In this document: piece by piece, positions 26,901 through 33,775 of the stretch
How positions within the stretch are numbered: the first letter of the stretch is position 1
Layout: each line of letters begins with the position of its first letter
Made by a program: the position numbers and the translations under genes
Assembly (NCBI RefSeq): GCF_002946835.1
Contig: NZ_CP026652.1
Location: 5,952,001-6,016,000, forward strand
Direction: 5' to 3'
From: Streptomyces dengpaensis
GTDB lineage: Bacteria; Actinomycetota; Actinomycetes; Streptomycetales; Streptomycetaceae
DNA length: 64,000 bases
The notes under the pieces: model-generated
Database searches by the model: none
What the model was told of the DNA's origin: nothing
The model's input: the letters and a program-made list of their open reading frames with translations, nothing else

Positions 26901-28504
26901 TAGAGGCCGGCCCGGCTCAAGTAGTCGGCCATGCCCGGGACTTCGCCGCCCGTCATCAGCGCCTGCTCGACCGCGTCCATGGCGCGCCGGTTGCCCGCGC
27001 TGCCGAAGGGGACGTAATCCCTTTGGGCCCAGCGGGATTCGGCGAGCACGTCGAGGGGCTGGTCGATGGGGGAGCCCCAGGTGTAGATGCCGTGCGTGGT
27101 GGCGGGGACGACGAGGGCGCGCGAGTCGGGCGAGTACTTCTCCAGCCAGTCGGCGGTCGTCTGCCAGTACTTGGGGAGTTCCCGGAACGACCCCGGCTGC
27201 AGGACCGACCCGTTGAGATACGGCCACGCCAGCCCCGGCAGGATCAGTACCGCCGCCACGAGCGACGCGAAACGGCGGCCGCGTACGGGACGGGCGCCGC
27301 GTGTCTGCGACGCGACACCGACCAGATGCGCGATCCCGAAGACGAGCGCGAGCGCCAGGCCCGTCTGGAACTTGTAGATGTTGCGGAAGGGGGCGAGCCC
27401 GCCGTTCAGCCAGTCCTGGACGATGCCGTGGAAGGGCGCGCCGAACGAACCGCCGTACCCGGCCAGGGTGATGAGCGCGACCGACAGTACGGTCACGACG
27501 AGCCAGCGGCGTTCGGGCATGTCGCGTCGCGCGAGCCCGGCCAGGCCGAGACCGGCCGCGAGCGTCGAGCTGACGATCACGATGACCGAGGACGCGACGG
27601 TCCAGCCGGCCGGCAGCCAGGCCTCGCCGAAGTGCAGATACGCGACCCAGTTCCCGGCACCGCGCAGACTCTCCGTGGCCGACATCGTGGCCGTCGTGGT
27701 ACCCGAAGTCTCCACGTAGGGAAGGAAGTTCTCGCCGTAGATGCCGAGCATCAGCAGCGCGATCCACCACCAGGCGGTCGCCAGGATCACGCCCGGCACC
27801 CACCAGGCGATCAGCTTGCGCTGCCGGGGCCCGGGCGGGCGCGACAGGAGATACAGGCCGACCGGGAGCAGGGACGCCAGGGTCGCGGCCGCGTTCACGC
27901 CGCCCATGAAGGGGACGACGAGCGCCGAGCGCAGGGCCGCGATCCGGGCGGTGTGGCGCTCGTTCGTCAGAGGCAGCAGGACCCAGGGGAGGAAGGCGCC
28001 GGGCAGTGCGGCCGCCGATGTCGAGCCGACGACGATCGTGAAGACCGGCCACAGTGCGTACGCGACGGCGGCGAGCAGCCGGGACGCGGCACTGCCGATC
28101 CGCAGCCGCTCGGCCAGCCGCAGCGCGCCCCAGAAGGCGACGGACACGACGAGCGACAGCCACAGCCGCTCCGCCAGCCACACCGGCAGATGGATCAGCT
28201 TGCACAGGCCGTAGAACGGCAGCATCGGCCAGGCGTAACCGACGTACTGGTCCTGGATGCCGCCGAAACCGCCCCGGTCGTGCCACAGCTGGCCCAGATC
28301 GGCGAGGAATTGCCACGGATCGAGCGCGACGCCGAGCTTGGTGTCGAAGGTCGTCCGCCCCGGGTGTACGGCCAGGAACAGCACGAACACCACGGCCCAG
28401 AAACCCAGCAGCCACCGCCGCGAGCGCGGCCCCTCCGGAGGGCCCGAGGCCGTGGCGGCGGGGCGGACGGCTGCCGGGGGAGGAGCCTGGACCGTGCTGG
28501 TCAT
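23903..28504 (-). CDS. AftD-like alpha-(1->3)-arabinofuranosyltransferase
   Basis: 1,533 residues. The N-terminal 450 are polytopic (WLLGFWAVVFVLFLAVHPGR, LLAAVAYALWPVFTIVVGST and others), a GT-C fold with polyprenyl-phosphate-arabinose as expected donor. A long extracytoplasmic middle includes an F5/8-type sugar-binding segment (YDPVNAFDGNPGTAWAEG) and beta-rich domains. C-terminal helices follow around residues 1320-1430, then a cytoplasmic tail with five ATAETPGAPKPR-type repeats. This matches AftD of mycobacterial arabinan synthesis; in Streptomyces, which lacks mycolyl-arabinogalactan, it presumably builds another arabinan or surface glycan. The ATG at 28504 overlaps the upstream methyltransferase stop (ATGA) and the stop overlaps the condensation-like gene. 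Confidence 0.85.
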   Translation of the reverse strand: MTSTVQAPPPAAVRPAATASGPPEGPRSRRWLLGFWAVVFVLFLAVHPGRTTFDTKLGVALDPWQFLADLGQLWHDRGGFGGIQDQYVGYAWPMLPFYGLCKLIHLPVWLAERLWLSLVVSVAFWGALRLAERLRIGSAASRLLAAVAYALWPVFTIVVGSTSAAALPGAFLPWVLLPLTNERHTARIAALRSALVVPFMGGVNAAATLASLLPVGLYLLSRPPGPRQRKLIAWWVPGVILATAWWWIALLMLGIYGENFLPYVETSGTTTATMSATESLRGAGNWVAYLHFGEAWLPAGWTVASSVIVIVSSTLAAGLGLAGLARRDMPERRWLVVTVLSVALITLAGYGGSFGAPFHGIVQDWLNGGLAPFRNIYKFQTGLALALVFGIAHLVGVASQTRGARPVRGRRFASLVAAVLILPGLAWPYLNGSVLQPGSFRELPKYWQTTADWLEKYSPDSRALVVPATTHGIYTWGSPIDQPLDVLAESRWAQRDYVPFGSAGNRRAMDAVEQALMTGGEVPGMADYLSRAGLYYVVVRNDLDPDQIGYVPTTTVKRTLEQSGYRRVTGFGPVMTGGRIADDTPLRVEGLYPRQRAVEIYEPAGQDVPRPGQAGLKPIADTAVVSGGPEALLPLAADPSMRGRATVLTGDNHPGLGTPAVQVVGDGLRRADTRFGLVNANTSYTYTRDQRNDSDSVQDAGEKPHQILPAKGIRHQTVAELRGARSVTASSTGNWLFHLPQYDPVNAFDGNPGTAWAEGAAGSANGQWLRIRFDDSLDMPSSFKMTPLPQDGVRSAATRVRVETEKGSVSSYLQPNGMAQSVKARPGSTSWLKITITGSTRQHAGLTGAGFSEVDLPDVQVTRLLRLPTDAAGSDASADIVSLHRTADPTGLSPTGTEAGLHRSFSTSTAGTYAIKASAVPVPGEELDRLLYEVAPDRRSRIVATADSTAELGAGLSARNLTDGDLTTAWIAGDNPAIHLSWPDKQPVASIVLAPAGGLSARPTKVNISSPDGAAIVAVDENGWARFDPITTDRLDITVTETAPLTVHNPVADADLQLPVGLTEAYIPALDQYRTPQPSGSRSFSLPCGKGPVVAVDGKLHETSAQGTVRDLVERRPFDVTLCQEGREDGSLELAGGSHRVEAGDAGPLTVTAVTLTRGTVTEAATAGRDLRIRDWLGDRREVTVGSGAASYLTTYENYNDGWKATLGGKELTPVRLDGWQQGWQIPSGPGGAVKLSYEPSTTYEVGLIGGGVAVAALVCLVVWRRRSANPDEPQPVPPLPGMWLGLVALTLAGVVIAGFFALLVPALALLARRRHALLVPIAFLALAGAGIAAATGAGSPVSADEGAFGPTAQLLALIGLFAGLVSVREPGPSGAAASRWSRREAPTAPLPRRVRGESRSGPGASRAPGVSGKAAGASGPGATAETPGAPKPRATAETPGAPKPRATAETPGAPKPRATAETPGAPKPRATAETPGAPKPKASGVTSGPTVSARGPESAQPEPDPPTARIGFRKPRFRATPPEDDTGRGDTA
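24063..24242. repeat. 36-bp tandem repeat, five units, in the AftD-like gene
   Basis: Five consecutive 36-bp units beginning GGTTTCGGYGCGCCCGGCGT, with only C/T changes. They encode a 12-residue Ala/Pro/Lys/Arg/Thr repeat in the cytoplasmic tail. Copy number is likely to vary between strains. Confidence 0.92.
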
Positions 28505-29319
28505 GGTGGACACCGCCGGAGGATGAGGAGGAGGTTCCAGGTGGCGAACTCGCGCAGCCCCGGCGCCTTCGCGACGGCTCCCGCGAGGAACGGCCAGTAG
28601 CGGGAGCGCGCCGCGACGACCCTGACGTCGTCGCGGGCGCGCACCTGCCGCAGGGTGGTGCCGATGTGCACGGCGAAGAGGTTCTCGCCGAGGGTGTGCT
28701 TGGCGGCCTTTCCGGTACGGCGCCGGTAGCGGGCCCGCGCCCGCTCGGCTCCGAAGTAGTGCCAGGGCGCCCACTCGTGACCGCCCCACGGGGAAAGCCA
28801 GTTGGTGAACGCCATGTAGATCAGCCCGTCGGGCCGGGTCACCCGCACCATTTCGCTCAGGAACGTCTGCGGATCGGCCACATGCTCCAGCACGTTGGAG
28901 GAGAAGCAGACGTCGGCGACCCCGTCCGCGAGCGGCAGCAGATACCCGTCCGCGACGACCGCCGAGCGGGGCGGCTTCGGCCCCAGCTCCCGTACGTCCG
29001 GCTCGAAGAGGTAGGCGTGGGCGCCGCGCCGCCGGAACTCCTCGGTGAAGTATCCGCTGCCACCGCCGACGTCCACGACCGTACGGCCCTCGACGGCGCC
29101 GTACGCCTCGACCTGGTCGGCGGCGTCCCGGGCGAGCAGCGTGTAGCAGGACTCGGGGTCGTCCTGCTCGTGCAGGAAGGCGCGGAAGAGGGCGAGGGAG
29201 CGGCGTATGGACGGGTCCTTGAGGCCTGTGCCTGTACGGCTTCTGGTCCCTGTGCCTGTGCCCGTCTCCGTACCTGTACCGGAACGTTTCCCCACGCCCT
29301 CGCCCTTCGGGGCCGTCAT
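28501..29319 (-). CDS. Class I SAM-dependent methyltransferase
   Basis: 272 residues from the ATG of MTAPKGEGVGKRSG. A low-complexity Thr/Gly stretch (TGTETGTGTGTRSRTGTG) occupies residues 14-32. The core has SAM motif TVVDVGGGSGYFTEEF, FEPDVRELG, DVCFSSNVLEHVADPQTFLS and RVTRPDGLIYMAFTNWLSPW, a Methyltransf_11 pattern. It sits between GT4 and AftD with ATGA overlaps at both ends, so it is part of the glycan operon. It likely methylates a sugar or prenyl-linked intermediate; the substrate is unknown. Confidence 0.8.
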   Translation of the reverse strand: MTAPKGEGVGKRSGTGTETGTGTGTRSRTGTGLKDPSIRRSLALFRAFLHEQDDPESCYTLLARDAADQVEAYGAVEGRTVVDVGGGSGYFTEEFRRRGAHAYLFEPDVRELGPKPPRSAVVADGYLLPLADGVADVCFSSNVLEHVADPQTFLSEMVRVTRPDGLIYMAFTNWLSPWGGHEWAPWHYFGAERARARYRRRTGKAAKHTLGENLFAVHIGTTLRQVRARDDVRVVAARSRYWPFLAGAVAKAPGLREFATWNLLLILRRCPP

Positions 29320-30578
29320 GGTGCCCAGCTCCTCACCGCCTCCGCGGCCACCGCTCCGAACTGGCGGACCGTGTGGTTCCAGCGGTACTGGGCGGCGCGG
29401 TCGCGGGCCGCCTTGCCCATGAGGGTGCGGCGGTGCGTGGACAGGGCGAGGGTGCACCAGGCCGCCGCGAACGAGGACTCGCCGCGGGCCAGCAGACCCG
29501 TCTCCCCGTTCACCACGGAGTCGCGCAGTCCGGGTACGTCGAAGGCGACCGCCGGGGTCTCGCGCGCGGCCGCCTCGGTGACCACCAGACCCCAGCCCTC
29601 GACGGCGGAGGGATGCAGCAGCAGCCAGGCGGCGCACAGCAGCCGGTGTTTCTCGGCCTCGGATACATGACCTGTGAACTCCACGCCAGGACCGGCGAGT
29701 TGCTCCAGGCGTTCCCGCTCGGGCCCCTCTCCGACGATCACCAGACGGCCGCCGGTGACCGGGCGGACCCGCTCCCACAGCCGCAGCAGCAGATCGATCC
29801 GCTTGTACTCGACGAGCCGCCCCATCGCCACGAACAGCGGCTCCGGTGAGCGCGCGGCGCGCGGCCCCGGCTCCTCGACCCCGTTGTGCACGACCCGGAT
29901 GCGGTCCCGCTCGACCCCGATCGCGCGCAGGGCGTGTGCCGTCGACGGAGAGACGGCGACCAGCAGATTGCGGCGCCGCCCGCCGGCCAGCGCCCAGTGC
30001 TCGAGTCTTCGTCCGAGCCGTGCGGCGGGTGTCAGCGGTCCGCCGAACCGCATCGCCCACAGGTCCGTGTGGACGTGGTTGACCAGGCAGAGGGTGGGGC
30101 CGTGATGCCACAGGGGTGCCAGGTACGGCATGCCGTTGCACACCTCGACCAGGAGGTCGCAGTCGCCCACGTGACGGTGGAAGGCGGGGCGGGCGCCGAG
30201 ATAGTGGCCCAGGTCGCCGCCCGCCGACACCACCCGGTACTCGCGGAGGGGGGCACCTCCCGCGCGAGCGTGTTCGAGCGTGGGGGAGGCGGGTCCGCCG
30301 CACAGCAGGGTGACCTGGTGGCCGAGCTGCGTCAGCCCCTCGGCCAGGCGGTCGACCAGGAGCTCGGAGCCGCCCGCCGCCGGATTGCCGAGATCGCGGC
30401 GGGCGAGGAAGACGATGCGGCGCGGCGGTGGGGGGAGCGCCGGAAGGTGCTGCGGCGCCGGGCTGGGGACCGTGGCGCGATGGGGGTCCCCCCGCTCATG
30501 GGGGTTCCCCCGCTCGAGAGAAGCCGAGAGTGGGGGAGAAGCCGAGAGTGGGGGAGGGGACGGCACGTGCTGGGGCAT
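29316..30578 (-). CDS. GT4-family glycosyltransferase
   Basis: 420 residues. GT-B fold: N-terminal RRIVFLARRDLGNPAAGGSE, linker region VAVSPSTAHALRAIGVERDR, and C-terminal donor site FVAMGRLVEYKRIDLLLRLW, VIVGEGPERERLEQL, EFTGHVSEAEKHRLL and LHPSAVEGWGLVVTEAAA, the EX7E-type motif of GT4. The first 50 residues are Pro/Ser-rich and are encoded by a palindromic repeat cluster (30481-30557), so the authentic N-terminus may begin nearer PPPRRIVFL. Another palindrome lies in the gene at 30247. The ATG at 30578 has GGAG upstream. First gene of the methyltransferase-AftD-condensation-methyltransferase-EamA-Trm112 series. Confidence 0.82.
   Translation of the reverse strand: MPQHVPSPPPLSASPPLSASLERGNPHERGDPHRATVPSPAPQHLPALPPPPRRIVFLARRDLGNPAAGGSELLVDRLAEGLTQLGHQVTLLCGGPASPTLEHARAGGAPLREYRVVSAGGDLGHYLGARPAFHRHVGDCDLLVEVCNGMPYLAPLWHHGPTLCLVNHVHTDLWAMRFGGPLTPAARLGRRLEHWALAGGRRRNLLVAVSPSTAHALRAIGVERDRIRVVHNGVEEPGPRAARSPEPLFVAMGRLVEYKRIDLLLRLWERVRPVTGGRLVIVGEGPERERLEQLAGPGVEFTGHVSEAEKHRLLCAAWLLLHPSAVEGWGLVVTEAAARETPAVAFDVPGLRDSVVNGETGLLARGESSFAAAWCTLALSTHRRTLMGKAARDRAAQYRWNHTVRQFGAVAAEAVRSWAP
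30247..30289. repeat. Short palindromic insert, copy C
   Basis: GGGGGGCACCTCCCGCGCGA, GCGTG, TTCGAGCGTGGGGGAGGC. The arms GCCTCCCCCACGCTCGAA and GCGCGAGCGT/CCTCCC pair imperfectly. It encodes PASPTLEHARAGGAPL in the GT4 protein and keeps the frame. Confidence 0.7.
30481..30557. repeat. Compound palindromic repeat at the GT4 start
   Basis: TGGGGGTCCCCCCGCTCATG, then GGGGTTCCCCCGCTCGAGAG, then two copies of AAGCCGAGAGTGGGGGAG. It looks like a palindrome inserted inside another, with a local duplication. It encodes LSASPPLSASLERGNPHERG at the protein N-terminus. Confidence 0.72.
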
Positions 30579-30885
30579 GGGTGCTCCAACTCGTCTCAGG
30601 GTGCGGAACTCAGCGTGGGGGGCTGGGCGAGGCGCGGATCTGTTGTGACGGAAACTGCTGGGGGACTGTGCTGGGGTCTGTGCTGGGGATCTTGCTGGAT
30701 TTCGTACGGGGATTCCCTACTGGATTTTGTGCTGGGAATCTGACGAACCGTGGGGGTTCTGGGCGTTCGCCGTGGCGGGGATGTGGGTGGGCTGTGCTCG
30801 GGTGGGGTGGATAGTTTTAGCCTGAAGGTTCGATGCGGCTACTCACCGGGATGACAATTTCGGGCTTTGTGGAGCTGACGGAACA
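30579..30885. other. Intergenic region between GT4 and DUF3068
   Basis: 307 nt without a supported gene. 30655-30745 holds degenerate repeats of TGTGCTGGGG and CTGGATTT-like units. An AT-rich GATAGTTTTAGCC at 30808-30820 could be the -10 region of the minus-strand glycan operon, but no matching -35 was found. Confidence 0.4.
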
Positions 30886-31863
30886 TCACATCGTGGGCGA
30901 AGGCTGGGAGGACTCGGACGTATCGGGATGCGGACGCCCCCGCACCACCAAAACGACCCCCACCGCGGCCAGGACGATACCCAGCACACCGGCACCTATG
31001 GGCAACGTCTGTCCCACCATGCGCAGTTGACCGCTCTCCTCCTTCGCCCGGCTCACCGCGAACTCCTGTGTGTCCGTGGTGAAGGCGAGCTTCTCGCTGT
31101 CCAGGAGCACCGCCGCGTCCTTCGTGCCGCCCGGGGCGCGCAGCGTCTTACGCGGTCCGACCTGCGCGTACAGCACCCGGCCCGTGCGCTGGTCGACGAC
31201 GAGCTCGATGCCGTGGTTGGCGTACCACTCCTCGGCGAGCACCTGGCTGCGCTCCGGCTCGTCGACGATCGTGCCCGGTACGAGCCTGGTCCCGGTCCTG
31301 GTCGCCGGGACGGTGCCGGTGAACCGGTAACCCTCGTACCCCTGGATCTTCTTGGTGCCCCGGTAGGTCAAAGTGACCGTCGCGCCAAGGGAGTTGTCCC
31401 ACCAGCGGTACGCGCGTTTCTGCACGTCGAAGGGGAACTTGAGGTAGGCCTCGCCCTGGATGTACGGCTTCTCGTCGCAGCAGTGCACCGGCATGTTGGT
31501 CCTGCGGTCGGTGACCCAGCGGTGCGGCACGAACTCCAGGGCGTCGTGCGGGTCGGCCGCCGGCAGCGACTTGTCCGTGTCGACCGTGGTCGTCACGTCC
31601 CAGACGGCCTTGCCGCTGCGCGCGCTGTCGGCGACGTTGCCGCGTACCCGCTGGGTGACGGTGATCTTCCGGTCGGGCACGGTCGCGACCTCGTCGACAT
31701 CGAAGACGCTGCCCGTGCCGGTGTAGACGGCGGTCTGGTCGACGTCGATCGGATTCACGGCGGCTCGTGGTGCGACGTACCACGCGAGCATCGGGGCCAG
31801 CACGAGCAGGAAGGTGCCGAGGCCAAGAAGGATGAGCGAGAGGGGTGAGGGGTTCCGGCGCAT
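30886..31863 (-). CDS. DUF3068 (PorA-family) membrane protein
   Basis: 325 residues. It has one N-terminal membrane helix (LILLGLGTFLLVLAPMLAWY) and one near the C-terminus (LPIGAGVLGIVLAAVGVVLVV), with a 240-residue extracytoplasmic domain between them containing YTGTGSVFDVDEVATV, a CCDEKPY motif with adjacent cysteines, KFPFDVQKRAYRWWDNSLGA and YEGYRFTGTVPATR. These are diagnostic of DUF3068 proteins, common in actinobacteria and of unknown function. It lies upstream of the glycan operon in the same direction, 307 nt away. Its promoter region has two inverted repeats. Confidence 0.82.
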   Translation of the reverse strand: MRRNPSPLSLILLGLGTFLLVLAPMLAWYVAPRAAVNPIDVDQTAVYTGTGSVFDVDEVATVPDRKITVTQRVRGNVADSARSGKAVWDVTTTVDTDKSLPAADPHDALEFVPHRWVTDRRTNMPVHCCDEKPYIQGEAYLKFPFDVQKRAYRWWDNSLGATVTLTYRGTKKIQGYEGYRFTGTVPATRTGTRLVPGTIVDEPERSQVLAEEWYANHGIELVVDQRTGRVLYAQVGPRKTLRAPGGTKDAAVLLDSEKLAFTTDTQEFAVSRAKEESGQLRMVGQTLPIGAGVLGIVLAAVGVVLVVRGRPHPDTSESSQPSPTM

Positions 31864-31930
31864 GCGGGCACTCCAGGGGCGTGAGATGACGGAGTTTGGG
31901 CCGCTCTATGGGCCGGGAACCGTAGGAGCC

Positions 31931-31973
31931 CCTTGACGGGGTGTCAATTGTCTGTCGACACTGGGCTCGACAG
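31931..31973. promoter_or_regulatory. Two inverted repeats upstream of DUF3068
   Basis: TTGAC-GGGGT-GTCAA (31933-31947) and CTGTCGA-8 nt-TCGACAG (31952-31973) lie 70-110 nt before the DUF3068 start. Both are perfect and non-overlapping, which fits operator sites or a double hairpin; the binding factor is unknown. Confidence 0.42.
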
Positions 31974-32038
31974 GCAGGGGTGAGACGGCCTCCGGACGGA
32001 GACGCTCGCCAATCGGATTAGCGGAACGTAGCTATCCT

Positions 32039-32169
32039 GTGGCAGACCGTTAAGCGCACGCCCGGCGCCCAGGCGACGTCGGGCACCCTCCTCGGTGAGG
32101 CCGCGAGGCCTTACCGACCAGCGTCCGGAGGGACGTGCCACGCGGGCTGGCGGCTCCGGCCGTTCAGCA
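32039..32169 (+). promoter_or_regulatory. Highly structured leader RNA upstream of the DUF2613 gene
   Basis: A closing stem GTGGCA (32039-32044) with TGCCAC (32136-32141) encloses three hairpins. These are GCCCG/CGGGC (32060-32084), an 11-pair stem TCGGTGAGGCC-GCGA-GGCCTTACCGA with a GNRA tetraloop (32092-32117), and CGTCC-GGAG-GGACG (32122-32135). A further stem GCTG-CGGC/GCCG-CAGC follows (32146-32169). No peptide is likely. It resembles a cis-acting leader, but I could not match it to TPP, cobalamin, SAM, glycine or c-di-AMP riboswitch signatures. A TAGCTATCCT sequence just upstream could be the -10 region. Confidence 0.5.
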
Positions 32170-32248
32170 CCAGGGCACGAAGGCGATTGACCCACACCCC
32201 TGAGCAACACACAGGAGCACTAAGTCGATCAGAGACGCTGACCCTGCG

Positions 32249-32401
32249 ATGTCCAGACTACTTGCCGTCGCGCTGGCCGTGGTGCTCGCCGCCGTCCTGG
32301 CGGTGGGCGCCGCGCTCGGCATCGTTGCGCTGCTCGAGGCCACGCCCGACCAGCCGAACACCCCGCTCATCACATACGAGAACGCCGCGCAGGAGCGCTG
32401 A
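32249..32401 (+). CDS. DUF2613-type small membrane protein
   Basis: 50 residues: MSRLLAVALAVVLAAVLAVG forms the start of one hydrophobic helix of about 28 residues, then EATPDQPNTPLITYENAAQE. The TPDQPN...TYEN tail is characteristic of the DUF2613 family of small actinobacterial proteins. The function is unknown. The ribosome site is weak and the structured leader lies 80 nt upstream, so translation may be controlled by RNA folding. The stop is 2 nt before the PucR-type regulator's GTG, which implies a two-gene operon. Confidence 0.75.
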   Translation: MSRLLAVALAVVLAAVLAVGAALGIVALLEATPDQPNTPLITYENAAQER

Positions 32402-32403
32402 CC

Positions 32404-33648
32404 GTGGCCGCCCACCCGGGAACCGTCACGACGCGCTCGGCCTGGCACGATGTTCCCCGCCTCCAGGTGCGGCAGTTCGCGGAGCTGGCGATGGCCGAGG
32501 CGCCGGTGCTCGCCGAGGAGATCCTGCGCGAGATCCGCCGCGAGCACCCGCAGCTGCCCGTCGTCCTCGACGACTCCGGCGAGCCGATGGCGCTCGTCGG
32601 CATCCGCCGTGCCATCGAGGTCTTCGTGCAGCACCTGGAGACCGCCGAAGGGCGCCCGCGTGTCCACCCCGAGGTGTTCCAGGAGTTCGGCCGGGGTGAG
32701 GGGCTGCACGGCCGCAGCCTCGACTCGCTCCAGGCGATGTACCGGCTGGGGGTCAGGCTCGCCTGGCGCCGGTTCGCGGAGATCGGGCAGCGGGTCGACA
32801 TCCCGCCACCGGCGATGTACGAGCTGGTCGACGCCGGATACGAGTATCTGGACGGCCTGGTCGAGCAGTCCGTACGGGGCTACGCCGAGGCGGCGGCCAG
32901 ACAGGCGGGCGAGCGGCTGCGGCTGCAGCGCCGGCTGATGGAGCTGCTTCTCTCGGAGCACCACCCTCGGGGCGACGCCGCCGAGGCGCTCGTCGAATGT
33001 GCCGCCCGGATCGGCTGGCCGCTGCCCGACCGGGTCGCCGTCGGGGTGCTGCTGCGCCCGGCGCGGGAGGCCGTCGCACCCGCCGTCGGGCAGAGCGTGC
33101 TGCTCGACATGGAATACGAGCAGCCGCGCATGGTCGTGCCCGAGCCGGACGCCGCGGGGCGGCCCGAGCTGCTGCACCGGGCGCTGACCGGATGGTCCGG
33201 GGCGATCGGGCCGCCGGTGCCGCTCGCCGACGCGGCGAAGTCGCTGCGCTGGGCGGAGGCGGCGGTACGGCTCATGGAGCGGAGGTTGCTTCCCGCCGGG
33301 GAGGTGCTCCACTGCACCGAGCACACGGAGGCGCTGGTGCTCCTCCAGCCCGAGGAGCTGATCGACGACCTGGCGTTGCGGTGCCTGGCTCCGCTGGCCC
33401 ACTGCGGGCCCGCCCATGGGCGCCGCCTCGCCGAGACGCTGCTGGCCTGGCTGGAAACACGCGGTGGCGCCCCCGAGGTCGCTGCGCGGCTCGGGGTGCA
33501 CCCGCAGACCGTGCGTTACCGGCTCCGCCAGATCCGCGAACTCTGGGGCGACGAGATCGACCATCCCGACCGGCGTTTCGAGCTGGAACTGGTGCTGCGG
33601 GCGCAACGGCTGCGGGGAGAGCTGGGAGATCCGCGGGCGCGCCGCTGA
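32404..33648 (+). CDS. PucR-family transcriptional regulator
   Basis: 414 residues. The C-terminal helix-turn-helix is TRGGAPEVAARLGVHPQTVR with YRLRQIRELWGDEIDHPDRR, the PucR HTH_30 signature. The middle and N-terminal regions (FAELAMAEAPVLAEEILREI, GLHGRSLDSLQAMYRLGVRL) are GGDEF-like/sensor regions without a recognised ligand pocket. Such proteins are often activators. The GTG start follows the DUF2613 stop by 2 nt, so it has no promoter of its own. Its target is unknown; it is not the same protein as the FasR-like regulator at the right end of the window. Confidence 0.8.
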   Translation: MAAHPGTVTTRSAWHDVPRLQVRQFAELAMAEAPVLAEEILREIRREHPQLPVVLDDSGEPMALVGIRRAIEVFVQHLETAEGRPRVHPEVFQEFGRGEGLHGRSLDSLQAMYRLGVRLAWRRFAEIGQRVDIPPPAMYELVDAGYEYLDGLVEQSVRGYAEAAARQAGERLRLQRRLMELLLSEHHPRGDAAEALVECAARIGWPLPDRVAVGVLLRPAREAVAPAVGQSVLLDMEYEQPRMVVPEPDAAGRPELLHRALTGWSGAIGPPVPLADAAKSLRWAEAAVRLMERRLLPAGEVLHCTEHTEALVLLQPEELIDDLALRCLAPLAHCGPAHGRRLAETLLAWLETRGGAPEVAARLGVHPQTVRYRLRQIRELWGDEIDHPDRRFELELVLRAQRLRGELGDPRARR

Positions 33649-33689
33649 CCTCACGTGGGTAACCAGGCCTGTCACCCGGTGCCCGCCCA

Positions 33690-33757
33690 TTGCCCGCCCA
33701 AGCCTCCTATGACTAGCCTGTGTTCGCCATGCCGATCGCCTGTTGAAATTTCGAACA
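33690..33757 (+). promoter_or_regulatory. iclR promoter and operator
   Basis: TTGCCC (33690-33695), 18-bp spacer, TAGCCT (33714-33719). Downstream of the expected transcription start is TGTTGAAATTTCGAACA (33741-33757), an imperfect palindrome of TGTTCGAAATTTCGAACA that recurs at 47651 before the dehydratase gene. This is consistent with autorepression. Confidence 0.62.
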
Positions 33758-33775
33758 CAAGGGAGGGGGCCGGTT

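Noticed and set aside
23882..28600. Plus-strand open frame of 1,572 codons
   Set aside because: Antisense of the AftD-like gene; arginine/alanine-rich without motifs or a plausible ribosome site.
32039..32169. tRNA or known riboswitch
   Set aside because: No T-loop GGTTCGA, no anticodon arm, and none of the conserved cores of TPP, cobalamin, SAM, glycine or c-di-AMP elements.
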